Shown piece by piece: positions 1 through 7,908 of a stretch of DNA of 64,000 nt. The translations under genes and the position numbers were made by a program. Source of the DNA: WTGU01 sp965200925 (GTDB lineage Bacteria; Pseudomonadota; Alphaproteobacteria; UBA828); the NCBI GenBank assembly GCA_965200925.1, contig OZ241738.1, forward strand, positions 2,356,001-2,420,000, read 5' to 3'. The stretch's first letter is position 1. The number at the start of each line of letters is the position of its first letter. The notes under the pieces are model-generated. The model did no database searches, was not told where the DNA came from, and saw only the letters and a list, made by a program, of their open reading frames with translations.

Positions 1-757
1 GCGCACGCACCGCGTCGGCGCTCCCCCAGGCGACCATGGCGTCGAGGAAGCGGTCGCTGCCGCGGCCGCCCAGGTCCGCCTCGGTGAAGCCGAGGCTCAG
101 CCAGTTGTTCCGGTAGTTGGGGAGCGGCAGGTAGAGCGTCAGCGTCTCCGCGGCGACGCGGCGGGCCTGGGCGGCGTCCGCGGTGAGGCAGACCTTCTGC
201 TCGACGCAGAGCCAAGCATCCGGGCCCAGAACCGACCGGGCGCGCGCCGTGTGTTCGGGCGTGACGTTGTAGGGATGCGCGCCCCGCGTCCGCTGCCCGG
301 CGAGCGCCAGCATGTTCGGGCCGAGGGCGGCGAGGACGACGTTGCGTTCCGGTGCCGAGATGGAGAGCGCGGCCGCGTCCATGGCGTCGAGATAGGCGCG
401 CATCGTCGCCACCGGCTTGCCGTAGCGGTGCCCGCGGACCCCTTCCACCAGCGGGACATGCGAAACGCCGAGCCCCAGGACGAAGCGATCACCGTACAAG
501 GCGTTGAGCGAATCGTGGCCGGCCGCAGCGGAGACCGCATCACGAGCATAGATATTGGCGATGCCGCTCGCCGCGCGCAGGTGGTCCGTCTCGGACAGCA
601 CGAAGCCGGCGAAGCTGAAGGTCTCGAAGCCGGTGGCTTCGGGATACCAGAGCGCACCGTAGCCCAGCCGCTCCGCGTTCTGTGCCAGCGCCGCGATCTC
701 GCGGGCGGAAAGCGAGTCCGGAAATATCCAGACCCCGAGCCTGCCGATGTCCTTCAT
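1..757 (-). CDS. LLM class flavin-dependent oxidoreductase (partial, C-terminus beyond the window)
   Basis: The minus-strand frame starts at an ATG at 757 and is open to the window edge (252 residues seen). It begins MKDIGRLGVWIFPDSLSA and continues with a bacterial luciferase-like TIM-barrel pattern: an early ALWYPEATGFETF stretch, a GIANIYARD strand and a LGLGVSHVPLVEG loop. This fits the F420/FMN-dependent luciferase-like monooxygenase family, close to the TIGR03620-type group (family recalled, not searched). Such enzymes oxidise or reduce small substrates with a reduced flavin; the substrate cannot be told. It is transcribed divergently from the dimethylformamidase small-subunit gene, with a 131-bp gap that must hold both promoters. 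The C-terminal part is outside the window. Confidence 0.85.
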   Translation of the reverse strand, partial: MKDIGRLGVWIFPDSLSAREIAALAQNAERLGYGALWYPEATGFETFSFAGFVLSETDHLRAASGIANIYARDAVSAAAGHDSLNALYGDRFVLGLGVSHVPLVEGVRGHRYGKPVATMRAYLDAMDAAALSISAPERNVVLAALGPNMLALAGQRTRGAHPYNVTPEHTARARSVLGPDAWLCVEQKVCLTADAAQARRVAAETLTLYLPLPNYRNNWLSLGFTEADLGGRGSDRFLDAMVAWGSADAVRA

Positions 758-888
758 GCCCCTCGGTTCCCGCTCTCTCGTCGACTCCACGCGCGGGAGG
801 GTAGCATGGAACCGGCGATCCCTCGATCCGGTCGGGGTCGGGGCCGCGCGCCGGGGAACGCGATGACGACAGGAGAAGGAGCGAGCGC

Positions 889-1272
889 ATGTCGGGGCAG
901 ACGGCCGAGGTCCGGGACAGAGACCGCATCTACCAGCAGCGGTTCGACGCGCGGCTCCGCGCCCATCTGCGGCGCCTGATCACGCCGGCGCTGATCGCGG
1001 AGCACCGCGCCAACCCGGTGGGCCGGCATTCGGATGCGCTGGAGCGCGTGCTGAACTACTTCCGCCGGGCGCCGCTCGATGGCAAATACGCGCTGTTCGA
1101 ACTGGAGCCGAACCGGAAATACAGGATCGTGGCGACCACGGCCCGCAATGGCGGGCCGCCCAGGGACGTGGGCGACCCGGTCTACACGGACAAGAACGAC
1201 GCCTTGCACGCCGTCTTCCTCAAGCGCGTCGAGGAACTGATGGAAACGGAGAGGAATTATCCACATGACTAA
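889..1272 (+). CDS. dmfA1: N,N-dimethylformamidase small (alpha) subunit-like protein
   Basis: This 127-residue protein matches, from memory, the small subunit of bacterial N,N-dimethylformamidase (about 132 residues). Shared features are an EHxANPxG segment near residue 40, a V(L/H)NYFR motif near residue 57, a GKY turn, and a C-terminal ALHAVFLKRVEEL helix. The alpha2-beta2 enzyme hydrolyses dimethylformamide to formate and dimethylamine. A strong Shine-Dalgarno (AGGAGAAGGAG) precedes the ATG. The large-subunit homologue lies 750 bp downstream but is separated from it by an unrelated nuclease gene and carries a frameshift, so the pair is probably not functional as it stands. Alternative: a stand-alone protein of unknown role with the same fold. 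Confidence 0.72.
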   Translation: MSGQTAEVRDRDRIYQQRFDARLRAHLRRLITPALIAEHRANPVGRHSDALERVLNYFRRAPLDGKYALFELEPNRKYRIVATTARNGGPPRDVGDPVYTDKNDALHAVFLKRVEELMETERNYPHD

Positions 1273-1347
1273 CTGGCTTTGTTGATAATATCGCAATGAA
1301 GAGGTAGTAGAAGAGCTTCGCGTGATGGGAAACGAGGAGACCTGAAA

Positions 1348-1920
1348 ATGGAGGGAATTGTCGGACCTTCGCTGCTTGCACTGGTGGCCGGGTTCGTGAT
1401 CATTTGCGTGATATTTCGAATCTTCAAGTATTTGAATCGTCGCGCAATAAATTCGGATCACCACGAATATTATGTACAGGGTTTTGCTAAAGTAATTGAT
1501 GGTGATTCCATTGTGATTCGAGGAATCGAGATCCGACTTTCCGGAATTGATGCGCCGGAGACGAAACAATGGGGAAAGACCTCGAACGGGAAGTGGTATC
1601 GCCCCGGTGAGATCGCGACGAAAGCGCTTAGGAATAAGCTAAAGAGGCGTGAAATTCATTGTAAAATAGAGGGAACTTGCTGGTACGGACGCGCGCTCGG
1701 AACACTCTTTCTGGAGGACGGAACGGACGTGAATGCATGGATGGTCCGGAAGGGTCATGCGTTCGCCTATAGTTACTACGGACGCCAGTACGAGAGGGAT
1801 GAATGGATCGCGAAACACAAGGGAATTAACATCCATTCTGGTGAAGTCATGGAGCCGTGGGAATGGCGCCGAAGGCGCAGGTATGCGGAAACCAAGGGAT
1901 GGATTCCGACGAGACAATGA
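1348..1920 (+). CDS. Membrane-anchored staphylococcal-nuclease-like (thermonuclease) protein
   Basis: The protein has 190 residues. Residues about 5-25 form one hydrophobic segment (membrane anchor or uncleaved signal), followed by a nuclease domain. The thermonuclease active-site set is present: DGDS (D51, D53), RLSGIDAPE (R63, D68, E71) and YGR (R115). It should cut single-stranded DNA or RNA with Ca2+, in the periplasm or at the membrane. Family members are usually 150-200 residues. The gene is clearly AT-richer than its neighbours, uses AT-ending codons, and sits between the two dimethylformamidase subunit genes. It looks horizontally acquired. A GAGGAG site precedes the ATG. Confidence 0.85.
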   Translation: MEGIVGPSLLALVAGFVIICVIFRIFKYLNRRAINSDHHEYYVQGFAKVIDGDSIVIRGIEIRLSGIDAPETKQWGKTSNGKWYRPGEIATKALRNKLKRREIHCKIEGTCWYGRALGTLFLEDGTDVNAWMVRKGHAFAYSYYGRQYERDEWIAKHKGINIHSGEVMEPWEWRRRRRYAETKGWIPTRQ

Positions 1921-1944
1921 AACAGAAGAAACCAAATACATTCG

Positions 1945-1968
1945 CAACCATGCCTTCGATCATGGTTG
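1945..1968 (+). terminator. Hairpin downstream of the thermonuclease gene (possible terminator)
   Basis: A perfect 8-bp inverted repeat, CAACCATG and CATGGTTG, with an 8-nt loop lies 25 bases after the nuclease stop codon and about 50 bases before the dimethylformamidase large-subunit gene. No clear T-run follows, so intrinsic termination is uncertain; it may instead be an operator or a scar of the insertion. Confidence 0.35.
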
Positions 1969-2019
1969 TCTAGTCATGTATGATTTCCAGACGGAGTCCT
2001 GAGAGGAAGGGCACGGACA

Positions 2020-4318
2020 ATGGCGAAGACCACTCTGGCGGGCTATTGCGACCGCTTCAGTGCCAAGCCGGGGGAGCGGCTCGATTTCATGGTGAGCGCC
2101 GAGGGCGCGACGGAGGCGGAGGTCCGGCTCGTGCGCCTGATCCACGGCGACGAGAACCCGGACGGGCCGGGCTTCATCGAGCGTGCGGTCGAGGCGCCGA
2201 TCAACGGCGTCCACGCCGTGCGCACGCAGCACACACAGGTCGGCAGCTTCGTCCGCGTCGCCGACCCGGAAGGCCGGCTCGCGCCCTCCGGTCCCTTCAC
2301 CCTGTGGGCGTTCATCTGGCCGCGGGCGCCCGAGCGAGGCCCCCAAGGCCTGCTGACCCGATGGTCGGTCGCGGGGCGGAGCGGCTATGCGCTCGGCATC
2401 GGTGCGGGCGGCGCGCTCGAGTTCCGCATCGGCGACGGCCGGGCCGTCGCGGCGGTGCGGGCGTCCGTGATGCTGCTGCCGCGCCAGTGGTATCTGGTCG
2501 CGGCGTCCTTCGATCCGGCAAGCGGCGCGGCGACGCTCTACCAGGAGCCGGTCGAGAACCGTTACGCGAACCATCTTTCAAAGATCGTGCCGCTCGCGCT
2601 CTGCTGCCACGAGGAGGCGGCGCTGGACGTGACGCCCGCGGCGCCGGCGGTGGATTTCCTGTGGGCCGCCGCGCAAGGCCGCGACGCGGACCGGGGCGAC
2701 GTCGCGACACTGCTCTACGGTCGCGACACTGCTCTACGATGGAAAGATCGACCGTTGCGGCGTCGCCGGCGCGGCGCTGGACCGGGCGCAGTTCGACCGG
2801 TTGCGGCGGGACGGCGCGCCCCCGGCCGATTCCGTGCTCGCCGCCTGGGACACGACCGCGGGCTATACCGATTCCGGTATCGGCGACCGCGTCGTCGATA
2901 CCGGTCCCCACGGCCTCCACGGCGAGGGCCGCAACCGGCCGGTGCGCGCCATGACCGGCTACAACTGGAACGGCCGCGACGACTGCTTCCGGTTCCGGCC
3001 CGCGCAGTTCGGCGGCATCGACTTCCATCACGACGCGATGACCGATTGCGGCTGGGAGCCGACCTTCTCGATAGAGGTGCCGGCGCTGAAGAGCGGCGTT
3101 TATGCCGCGCGCCTGACGGCGGGCGGGGCGGTCGAGCACGTGGTCTTCTTCCTGCGGCCGAAGGCGCCGTCCGCGCCCGTCGCGATGCTGATGCCGACGT
3201 GCAGCTATCTCGCCTACGCCAACGAGCGGCTGGCCCTCGACTATCCGGCGTCAGAGGTCCTGAGCAGCCAAGTGCCCGTCATCCACGAGTGGGACCTCGC
3301 GCTGCGCGAGCGCCCGGAATACGGCCTCTCCTGCTACGACAGCCACGCCGACGGGGCGGGGGTGTGCTACTCCACGCGGCGGCGGCCGATCTTCAACATG
3401 CGGCCCCGGCACCGCATGGCGGGCACCGTCGTCCCCTGGCAGTTCCCCGCCGACCTCTCGGTGATCTACTGGCTGGAGACCATGGGCTACGCCTACGATG
3501 TGATCACCGACGAGGACCTGCACCGCGAGGGGGCGGCCTGCCTCGATCCCTACAACGTCGTCATCAACGCCACCCACGCCGAATACTATTCGAAGCACAT
3601 GATGGACGCGACCGAGGACTATCTGGCCGGCGGCGGGCGGCTCATGTACCTCTCGGGCAACGGTTACTACTGGGTCGTCGGCTTCCGGGAAGGCGATCTC
3701 GACGTCATGGAGGTCCGCCGGCTCGACATGGGCTCGCGGGCCTGGAACGCGGCGCCGGGCGAGCATTACATGGCGAGCGACGGCGAACGCGGTGGCCTCT
3801 GGCGTGCCCGCGGGCGGGCGCCGCAGAAGCTGGTCGGCACCGGCTTCACCTCGGAGGGTATGGACGAATCGATGCCCTACCGCCGGATGCCGGACAGCGA
3901 AAATCCCGCCGCTGCGTGGATCTTCGAGGGCGTCGAGGGGGAGATCATCGGCGACCGGGGCCTCGCCTTCGGCGCCGCCGCCGGCGTGGAGTTCGACCGC
4001 TACGACCTATCCTTGGGCACGCCGCCGCACACGCTTTTGCTCGCGTCCTCCGAGGGCCACTCGGACAACTTCCCGCTCGTGGTGGAGGACATCGCCTTCA
4101 ACTATCCGGGCATGGGCGGGACCCAGGATCACCGGGTTCGCGCCGACATGACCTATTTCACCACCACCAACGGCGGCGCCGTCTGGTCCGCGAGCTCCAT
4201 CGCCCGGGGCCAGGCCCTGCCCTGGAACGATTGCGACAACAGCGCCTCCCGCGTGACGGCCAACGTCCTGAACGCCTTCATGAAGGACGGGCCGTTGCCG
4301 GGAGCCGGGGCGGGGTGA
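2020..4318 (+). pseudogene. dmfA2: N,N-dimethylformamidase large (beta) subunit homologue, broken by a 19-bp tandem duplication
   Basis: Reading starts at ATG 2020, after a GAGAGGAAGG site, and stays good to about 2719. The correct reading continues in another frame from about 2739 to the TGA at 4318. Deleting one copy of the 19-bp repeat at 2701-2738 restores one frame of 759 residues, close to the known 762-residue beta subunit. The N-terminal part contains a lectin/LamG-like segment (FTLWAFIWPRAPE). The C-terminal half carries features typical of the family, such as PTCSYLAYANE and GGGRLMYLSGNGYYW. The native enzyme hydrolyses dimethylformamide together with the small subunit. As sequenced, only a truncated N-terminal product would be made. 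Confidence 0.85.
2701..2738 (+). repeat. 19-bp perfect tandem duplication inside dmfA2
   Basis: The unit GTCGCGACACTGCTCTACG occurs twice back to back (2701-2719 and 2720-2738). Because 19 is not a multiple of three it shifts the reading frame; with one unit the local translation becomes ATLLYDGKIDRCGVAGAALD and joins both halves of the gene. It could have arisen by replication slippage and could revert the same way. Confidence 0.97.
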
Positions 4319-4421
4319 GCGGCTGAAACCGGATCCTTCCGAGGCCATTGCTCATCAAGGATCGGAGGCCACCGGCGGGGGTGCACGAGGTCACGAGATC
4401 GACGACTCCTTTCGAATTCAC

Positions 4422-4450
4422 TTGACACGGCCGTACTCTCCGGCCATAAG
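4422..4450 (+). promoter_or_regulatory. Sigma70-type promoter of the DGQHR/GIY-YIG islet
   Basis: A perfect -35 TTGACA (4422-4427) is followed after exactly 17 bases by CATAAG (4445-4450, 4 of 6 matches to the -10 consensus). It sits about 46 bases upstream of the DGQHR start codon. The RBS AGAGGGGG is at 4481-4488. Identified by eye only. Confidence 0.6.
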
Positions 4451-4460
4451 GCTGCTTCTT

Positions 4461-4476
4461 GCAATGCGAGCATTGC
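4461..4476 (+). promoter_or_regulatory. Inverted repeat at the expected transcription start (candidate operator)
   Basis: GCAATGC and GCATTGC form a perfect 7-bp inverted repeat with a 2-base centre, beginning 11 bases after the -10 box. This placement would let a dimeric repressor block initiation, or fold into a small hairpin in the 5' end of the transcript. The regulator is unknown; the DGQHR protein itself is a candidate, since DndB-like DGQHR proteins act as regulators in DNA phosphorothioation systems. Confidence 0.45.
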
Positions 4477-4495
4477 TGTAAGAGGGGGTTTTCCG

Positions 4496-5614
4496 ATGGA
4501 ACTGAAACTACCGGCCGCCAAGGTGCAGCAAGGTGACTTGACTCTCTTTTCGACGGCGATCAAAGTCAAATCGCTGATTCAGGATAATTTCTATTCTGTA
4601 GAGACGCTGGATCCAAGTAGTGAGAACGATTCTGGCTACCAACGGCTCCTGAACCAAGCAAGGGCCAGAAAATTAGCGGACTATATTGTAAATGGTCAAA
4701 ACCATCAGGATGCTTTTCTGCCGACATCGGTGTTTTTGGCCACAGACAAAACGTTTGAGTTTGATTCAGATACAAACACGATCTTGATCAACACTGGTAT
4801 GATCGGGCCATTCAGCGTCGTGGATGGGCAACATCGCCTGGAGGGCCTGAGAATTGCTGCCAAAAAGGATAATCGTGTGCTTGAGTTCTCCGTTCCGGTC
4901 AATATCGCCGTCGGATTACCTAAGCTCCATCAGATGTGTCATTTCTACATCGTAAACACGACGCAGAAGAGTGTAGACCAAGCGGTAGGACAACAAATTA
5001 TGGCCCGATTGAGCAGGGCTGTGGACGTTGAAAACCTACCAAGTTTGCCAAAATGGATTTCACGTATTGTGGAAGGTGGAGAAGTAAAAAAAGCTGTTGA
5101 GCTTGTGGAGTTTTTGAACAATGATGCTAATTCCCCATGGTGCGGAAAAATAAAAATGGCCAACGACCCACCAAGCAATAAGATAAACCAGGGATCGTTC
5201 GTGAAAATGATCGTCAGATACGTGTTGACAGCAAACAATCCCCTTGCCGCTCTCAATGACTTCGACAAAGAGAAGAGACTTTTTCTCAATTACTGGAAAG
5301 CTGTTGCAGAACTGCTTGATGACGGAAATGCCTCTGTATTGTATAAGTATAATAGCGTATATTTGTTTTGCCAATTTTCCATTGCACTTTTCACGAAGCT
5401 TCAGGATAACAAGAAGTTCACCGTGGATGTCATCAAAGAGATGCTTTCTGCTTGTTTTGAGAATATTGATGGAGAGTATGCGGGAGTTGGGCATTCCCAT
5501 TTTTGGACTCCGGGAGGGAAAGCGAGTGGGTTGAACGCCACAGCTATACATCGCGTTGCTCAAGAAATGCATACGGCGCTTCTCAAGTCGTCTATGGGGG
5601 AGATTGAGCTGTGA
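4496..5614 (+). CDS. DGQHR-domain protein (DndB-like), first gene of a two-gene islet
   Basis: This 372-residue protein has the hallmark DGQHR motif at residues 110-114, preceded by SVV and followed by LEGLRIA, plus a YQR..N..RA.KLADYI segment near residues 48-63. The family includes DndB, which regulates DNA phosphorothioation, and many uncharacterised proteins in defence or mobile contexts. The fold resembles ParB/nucleotide-binding proteins. No signal peptide or membrane segment is seen. Base composition is far AT-richer than the chromosome, so the gene is probably acquired. It overlaps the downstream GIY-YIG gene by four bases (GTGA), implying translational coupling and joint function. 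No dndACDE genes lie nearby, so the classical Dnd role is not supported. Confidence 0.8.
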   Translation: MELKLPAAKVQQGDLTLFSTAIKVKSLIQDNFYSVETLDPSSENDSGYQRLLNQARARKLADYIVNGQNHQDAFLPTSVFLATDKTFEFDSDTNTILINTGMIGPFSVVDGQHRLEGLRIAAKKDNRVLEFSVPVNIAVGLPKLHQMCHFYIVNTTQKSVDQAVGQQIMARLSRAVDVENLPSLPKWISRIVEGGEVKKAVELVEFLNNDANSPWCGKIKMANDPPSNKINQGSFVKMIVRYVLTANNPLAALNDFDKEKRLFLNYWKAVAELLDDGNASVLYKYNSVYLFCQFSIALFTKLQDNKKFTVDVIKEMLSACFENIDGEYAGVGHSHFWTPGGKASGLNATAIHRVAQEMHTALLKSSMGEIEL

Positions 5615-5949
5615 AAATTGAAAATCTTAACCCTAAGCCCTCCTGTCGGGAAAATTTCCGTCGCGACCGAAGAATTTTCGTTCCCGAAATGTCCGGATGT
5701 TACGCATTGGCGACATTTGAAGAAGATATTCTCTATATTGGTCTCGCCAAGAATCTTCGGCGACGCTTGATTGATCATTTGAATGATCCAAGAAAAATCT
5801 CGAAAACAAGTAACGGTAGAGCGTTTTTCTTTTATTGGCTCGAATGCGACGAACTTGAAAAGATTGAAAGAACTTGGCAAAACAGTTGCGTATTGTCTGA
5901 TGGCAGACTGCCAGTCTTGAACAAAATAGTCTCGCCCGTTTCTGCTTGA
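5611..5949 (+). CDS. Small GIY-YIG family nuclease, partner of the DGQHR protein
   Basis: This 112-residue protein starts at a GTG overlapping the upstream stop. The GIY-YIG signature is present as GCY (29-31) and YIG (42-44), followed by AKNLRRRLIDH with the catalytic Arg. A Glu in KIERTWQ (E86) and the Asn in PVLNK (N104) complete the site. The domain fills nearly the whole protein, with no extra DNA-binding region, so targeting may come from the DGQHR partner. Expected activity is endonucleolytic DNA cleavage. AT-rich like its partner. It ends 40 bp before the decayed higA remnant on the other strand. Confidence 0.78.
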   Translation: MKIENLNPKPSCRENFRRDRRIFVPEMSGCYALATFEEDILYIGLAKNLRRRLIDHLNDPRKISKTSNGRAFFFYWLECDELEKIERTWQNSCVLSDGRLPVLNKIVSPVSA

Positions 5950-5989
5950 CCGAAGCACCCCACCGCTGCGCAAAGACAACTTTCCGAAC

Positions 5990-6338
5990 GTCACGCGGCG
6001 TGATCTCCTGCTCGATCGTGCCGCGCAGAGACCGTTCGGCGACATCCAGATCGTACCGGGTCTGAAGACGGAGCCAGAACTCCGGCGTCGTCCCGAAGTA
6101 GCGGCCGAGGCGCAATGCGGTGTCCGTCGTGACGGCGAGGCGGCCGAGGACGATATCGTTCAAACGGGGGCGCGAGACCTTGAGTACCTAGGCGAGGCGA
6201 TACACGCTGAGCCCCAAGCGGCTTCGGAAACTCACCGCGCAAGAGCTCGCCGGGATGCACTGGCGGGAGCCTGCACCCAGTGGTCACGTCCGAAAGGACC
6301 ACCCGCAACTGGTCCAAGTCCTCGCGGTCGACGGCCAT
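5990..6338 (-). pseudogene. higA: HigA-type antitoxin, frameshifted and with an in-frame stop
   Basis: From ATG 6338 the frame gives the family N-terminus (VHPGELLRGEFPKPLG). The match then jumps frame (LSVYRLA), meets a TAG codon, and resumes as VLKVSRPRLNDIVLGRLAVT and TDTALRLGRYFGTTPEFWLR. HigA is an XRE-type helix-turn-helix antitoxin that neutralises the HigB RNase and represses its own operon. Here the helix-turn-helix is broken, so the gene should be dead. The normal stop also seems lost: the frame reads on past EQEITPR into the neighbouring islet. It follows the higB-like frame by 19 bases, the usual higB-higA order. Confidence 0.85.
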
Positions 6339-6357
6339 GATCCCGCTCCTCCGTTCT

Positions 6358-6639
6358 TCAACGGTAATCGACGATCCCGACCTCCCAGGCTTCGCCGCTA
6401 CGCCAGACGAAACAGACACGCCATTGCTCGTTGACGCGGATGCTGTGCTGCCCCCGGCGGGCGCCGTCAAGGCTTCGAGACGATTGCCGGGCGGTGCCCG
6501 CAGGTCGTCGAGCCTGACGGCCACCTTCAATCGCCAACAGTTTCGCCCGTACCCGCCACTGGACCTGCGTCGAGAGATCGCGAATGACATGACCGGCGAA
6601 GACAGCCGCCGTGCGCTTGTCAGCGAAGCTCCGGATCAC
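6358..6639 (-). CDS. higB: HigB/RelE-type toxin, core scrambled by compensating frameshifts
   Basis: From GTG 6639 the frame encodes 93 residues, the usual HigB length: IRSFADKRTAAVFAG at the start and GQHSIRVNEQWRVCFVW with a terminal IVDYR. About 20 central residues (GGRQARRPAGTARQSS) do not fit the family, while the next frame reads VRLDDLRAPPGNRLEAL, the expected sequence. Two compensating indels therefore keep the frame open but replace the middle of the protein. HigB toxins are ribosome-dependent mRNA interferases. With its antitoxin also dead, this copy is probably inactive. An upstream extension to 6708 is possible but lacks support. Confidence 0.75.
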   Translation of the reverse strand: MIRSFADKRTAAVFAGHVIRDLSTQVQWRVRAKLLAIEGGRQARRPAGTARQSSRSLDGARRGQHSIRVNEQWRVCFVWRSGEAWEVGIVDYR

Positions 6640-6723
6640 GTGCCAACGTATTTCCTGCCGGTACGCTCCGCAAAGGGCGCCAAGGTAATCGCTCGATCGG
6701 CGCCGCAACGACGATTCTTCCCA

Positions 6724-7572
6724 TCACCCTTGGCGCACCTCCTGCCGCTGCCGGCCGAGGCCCTCGATCTCAAGCGCCATCGCGTCGCCCGGCTTCAGGT
6801 AAACAGGCGGCTTCATGCCCATGCCGACGCCGGGTGGAGTCCCGGTCAGGATCAGGTCGCCGGCCTCCAGCACCATGAATTGGCTGAGATACCGGACGAG
6901 ATGGGCGACGCCGAAGATCATCGTGCGCGTGTTGCCGCTTTGGCGCACTTCGCCGTTCACCGTGAGCGTCATCGCCAGACTCTGCGGGTCGGGGATCTCG
7001 TCGCGGGTGACCAGCCACGGGCCGGTCGGGCAGAAGGTCCTGGCGGATTTCCCCTTGATCCAGGTGGGACCGCGCTCGAGCTGGAACGCGCGCTCCGACA
7101 CGTCGTTGCAGATGCAATAGCCGGCGACGTGCGCCAGTGCCGCCGCCTCGTCGGCCAGATATTCGGCGCGCCTGCCGATCACCACGCCGAGTTCCACCTC
7201 CCAGTCGGTTTTGGCGCTGCCCCGCGGGATCAGCACCGGATCGTCCGGCCCGCCGTACGAACTCGGCGCCTTGGAGAAGACGACCGGCTCGGACGGCAGG
7301 TCCATTCCCGCTTCCCTGGCGTGATCGGCGTAGTTGAGACCGATGGCGATGATATGCCCCGGCCGCGCCACCGGGGCGCCGACGCGCGTCGCCGGCTCGA
7401 CGGTCGGGAAGCCTCCCTCCGCCAGCCGCGCCGCGAGCGATTCGATCCCGCCGCCTTCGAGCCACGCCCCGTCGATCTCGCCTGTGACGCGCGACACGTC
7501 GACGACCCGCCCATCCTCCAGCCGCACCGCCGGTCGCTCGGCGCCCGCCTCCCCAACACGCATGAGCTTCAT
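6724..7572 (-). CDS. Fumarylacetoacetate hydrolase (FAH) family protein
   Basis: The protein has 282 residues, starting at the ATG giving MKLMRVGEAG. The FAH C-terminal fold is clear: AIGLNYADHAREAG, VFSKAPSS, DWEVELGVVIG (metal-binding Glu residues), CNDVSER (metal-binding Asp) and the C-terminal TGTPPGVGMG loop. These Mg2+-dependent enzymes cleave or decarboxylate 2-oxo acids, for example ureidoglycolate lyase-like or 2-keto-4-pentenoate hydratase-like members. The N-terminal domain of about 70 residues is typical of the ureidoglycolate lyase/FAHD1-like group. Substrate cannot be assigned. It lies alone on the minus strand, next to the DUF1192 gene in the same direction. Confidence 0.9.
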   Translation of the reverse strand: MKLMRVGEAGAERPAVRLEDGRVVDVSRVTGEIDGAWLEGGGIESLAARLAEGGFPTVEPATRVGAPVARPGHIIAIGLNYADHAREAGMDLPSEPVVFSKAPSSYGGPDDPVLIPRGSAKTDWEVELGVVIGRRAEYLADEAAALAHVAGYCICNDVSERAFQLERGPTWIKGKSARTFCPTGPWLVTRDEIPDPQSLAMTLTVNGEVRQSGNTRTMIFGVAHLVRYLSQFMVLEAGDLILTGTPPGVGMGMKPPVYLKPGDAMALEIEGLGRQRQEVRQG

Positions 7573-7653
7573 TCGTCCATCTCCCGAATCGTACACAGAA
7601 TGCCACCATAGCAGCGCCCGCCCAGCCGGCAGAAAGGAAAGCAAACCCGGCGG

Positions 7654-7839
7654 TCAGTCGCCGAACAGGGCGTCGGCCTCGCGCAGATGGTCCCGCTTCG
7701 CCGCGAGGGCGGCGGAGACCCGCTCGATCTCGGCTTCGAGCTGCGCGCGGTAGGCGCGCAGCGCTGCAACCGACATGTCGTCGAGCGCGCGCGGCGCCCA
7801 TTCCCGCTCGCGCGGAACGCGGATTTCGTCCTCGTCCAT
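7654..7839 (-). CDS. DUF1192 family small protein
   Basis: The protein has 61 residues. It begins MDEDEIRVPRE and contains the family pattern LDDMSVAALRAYRAQLEAEIERV, a short amphipathic helix, ending ADALFGD. DUF1192 proteins are short, conserved in alphaproteobacteria and of unknown function. The length fits the family. It is divergent from the quinone oxidoreductase gene (70-bp gap), a neighbourhood I recall from related genomes. Mostly helical; no membrane segment. Confidence 0.8.
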   Translation of the reverse strand: MDEDEIRVPREREWAPRALDDMSVAALRAYRAQLEAEIERVSAALAAKRDHLREADALFGD

Positions 7840-7908
7840 CGCATTTCCCCTGCGGCGGCCGGCGCCGGTTCGAGTATAGTCCCGGCGCACGACCCCCTGG
7901 AGGAATTC

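Noticed and set aside
2020..4326. 768-residue continuous frame through dmfA2
   Set aside because: After about 2735 the translation becomes an Arg-rich out-of-frame reading, whereas the conserved sequence continues in another frame; the gene is frameshifted, not longer.
4496..5949. Full DNA phosphorothioation (Dnd) system
   Set aside because: Only a DndB-like DGQHR protein is present; no DndA, C, D or E homologues lie nearby.
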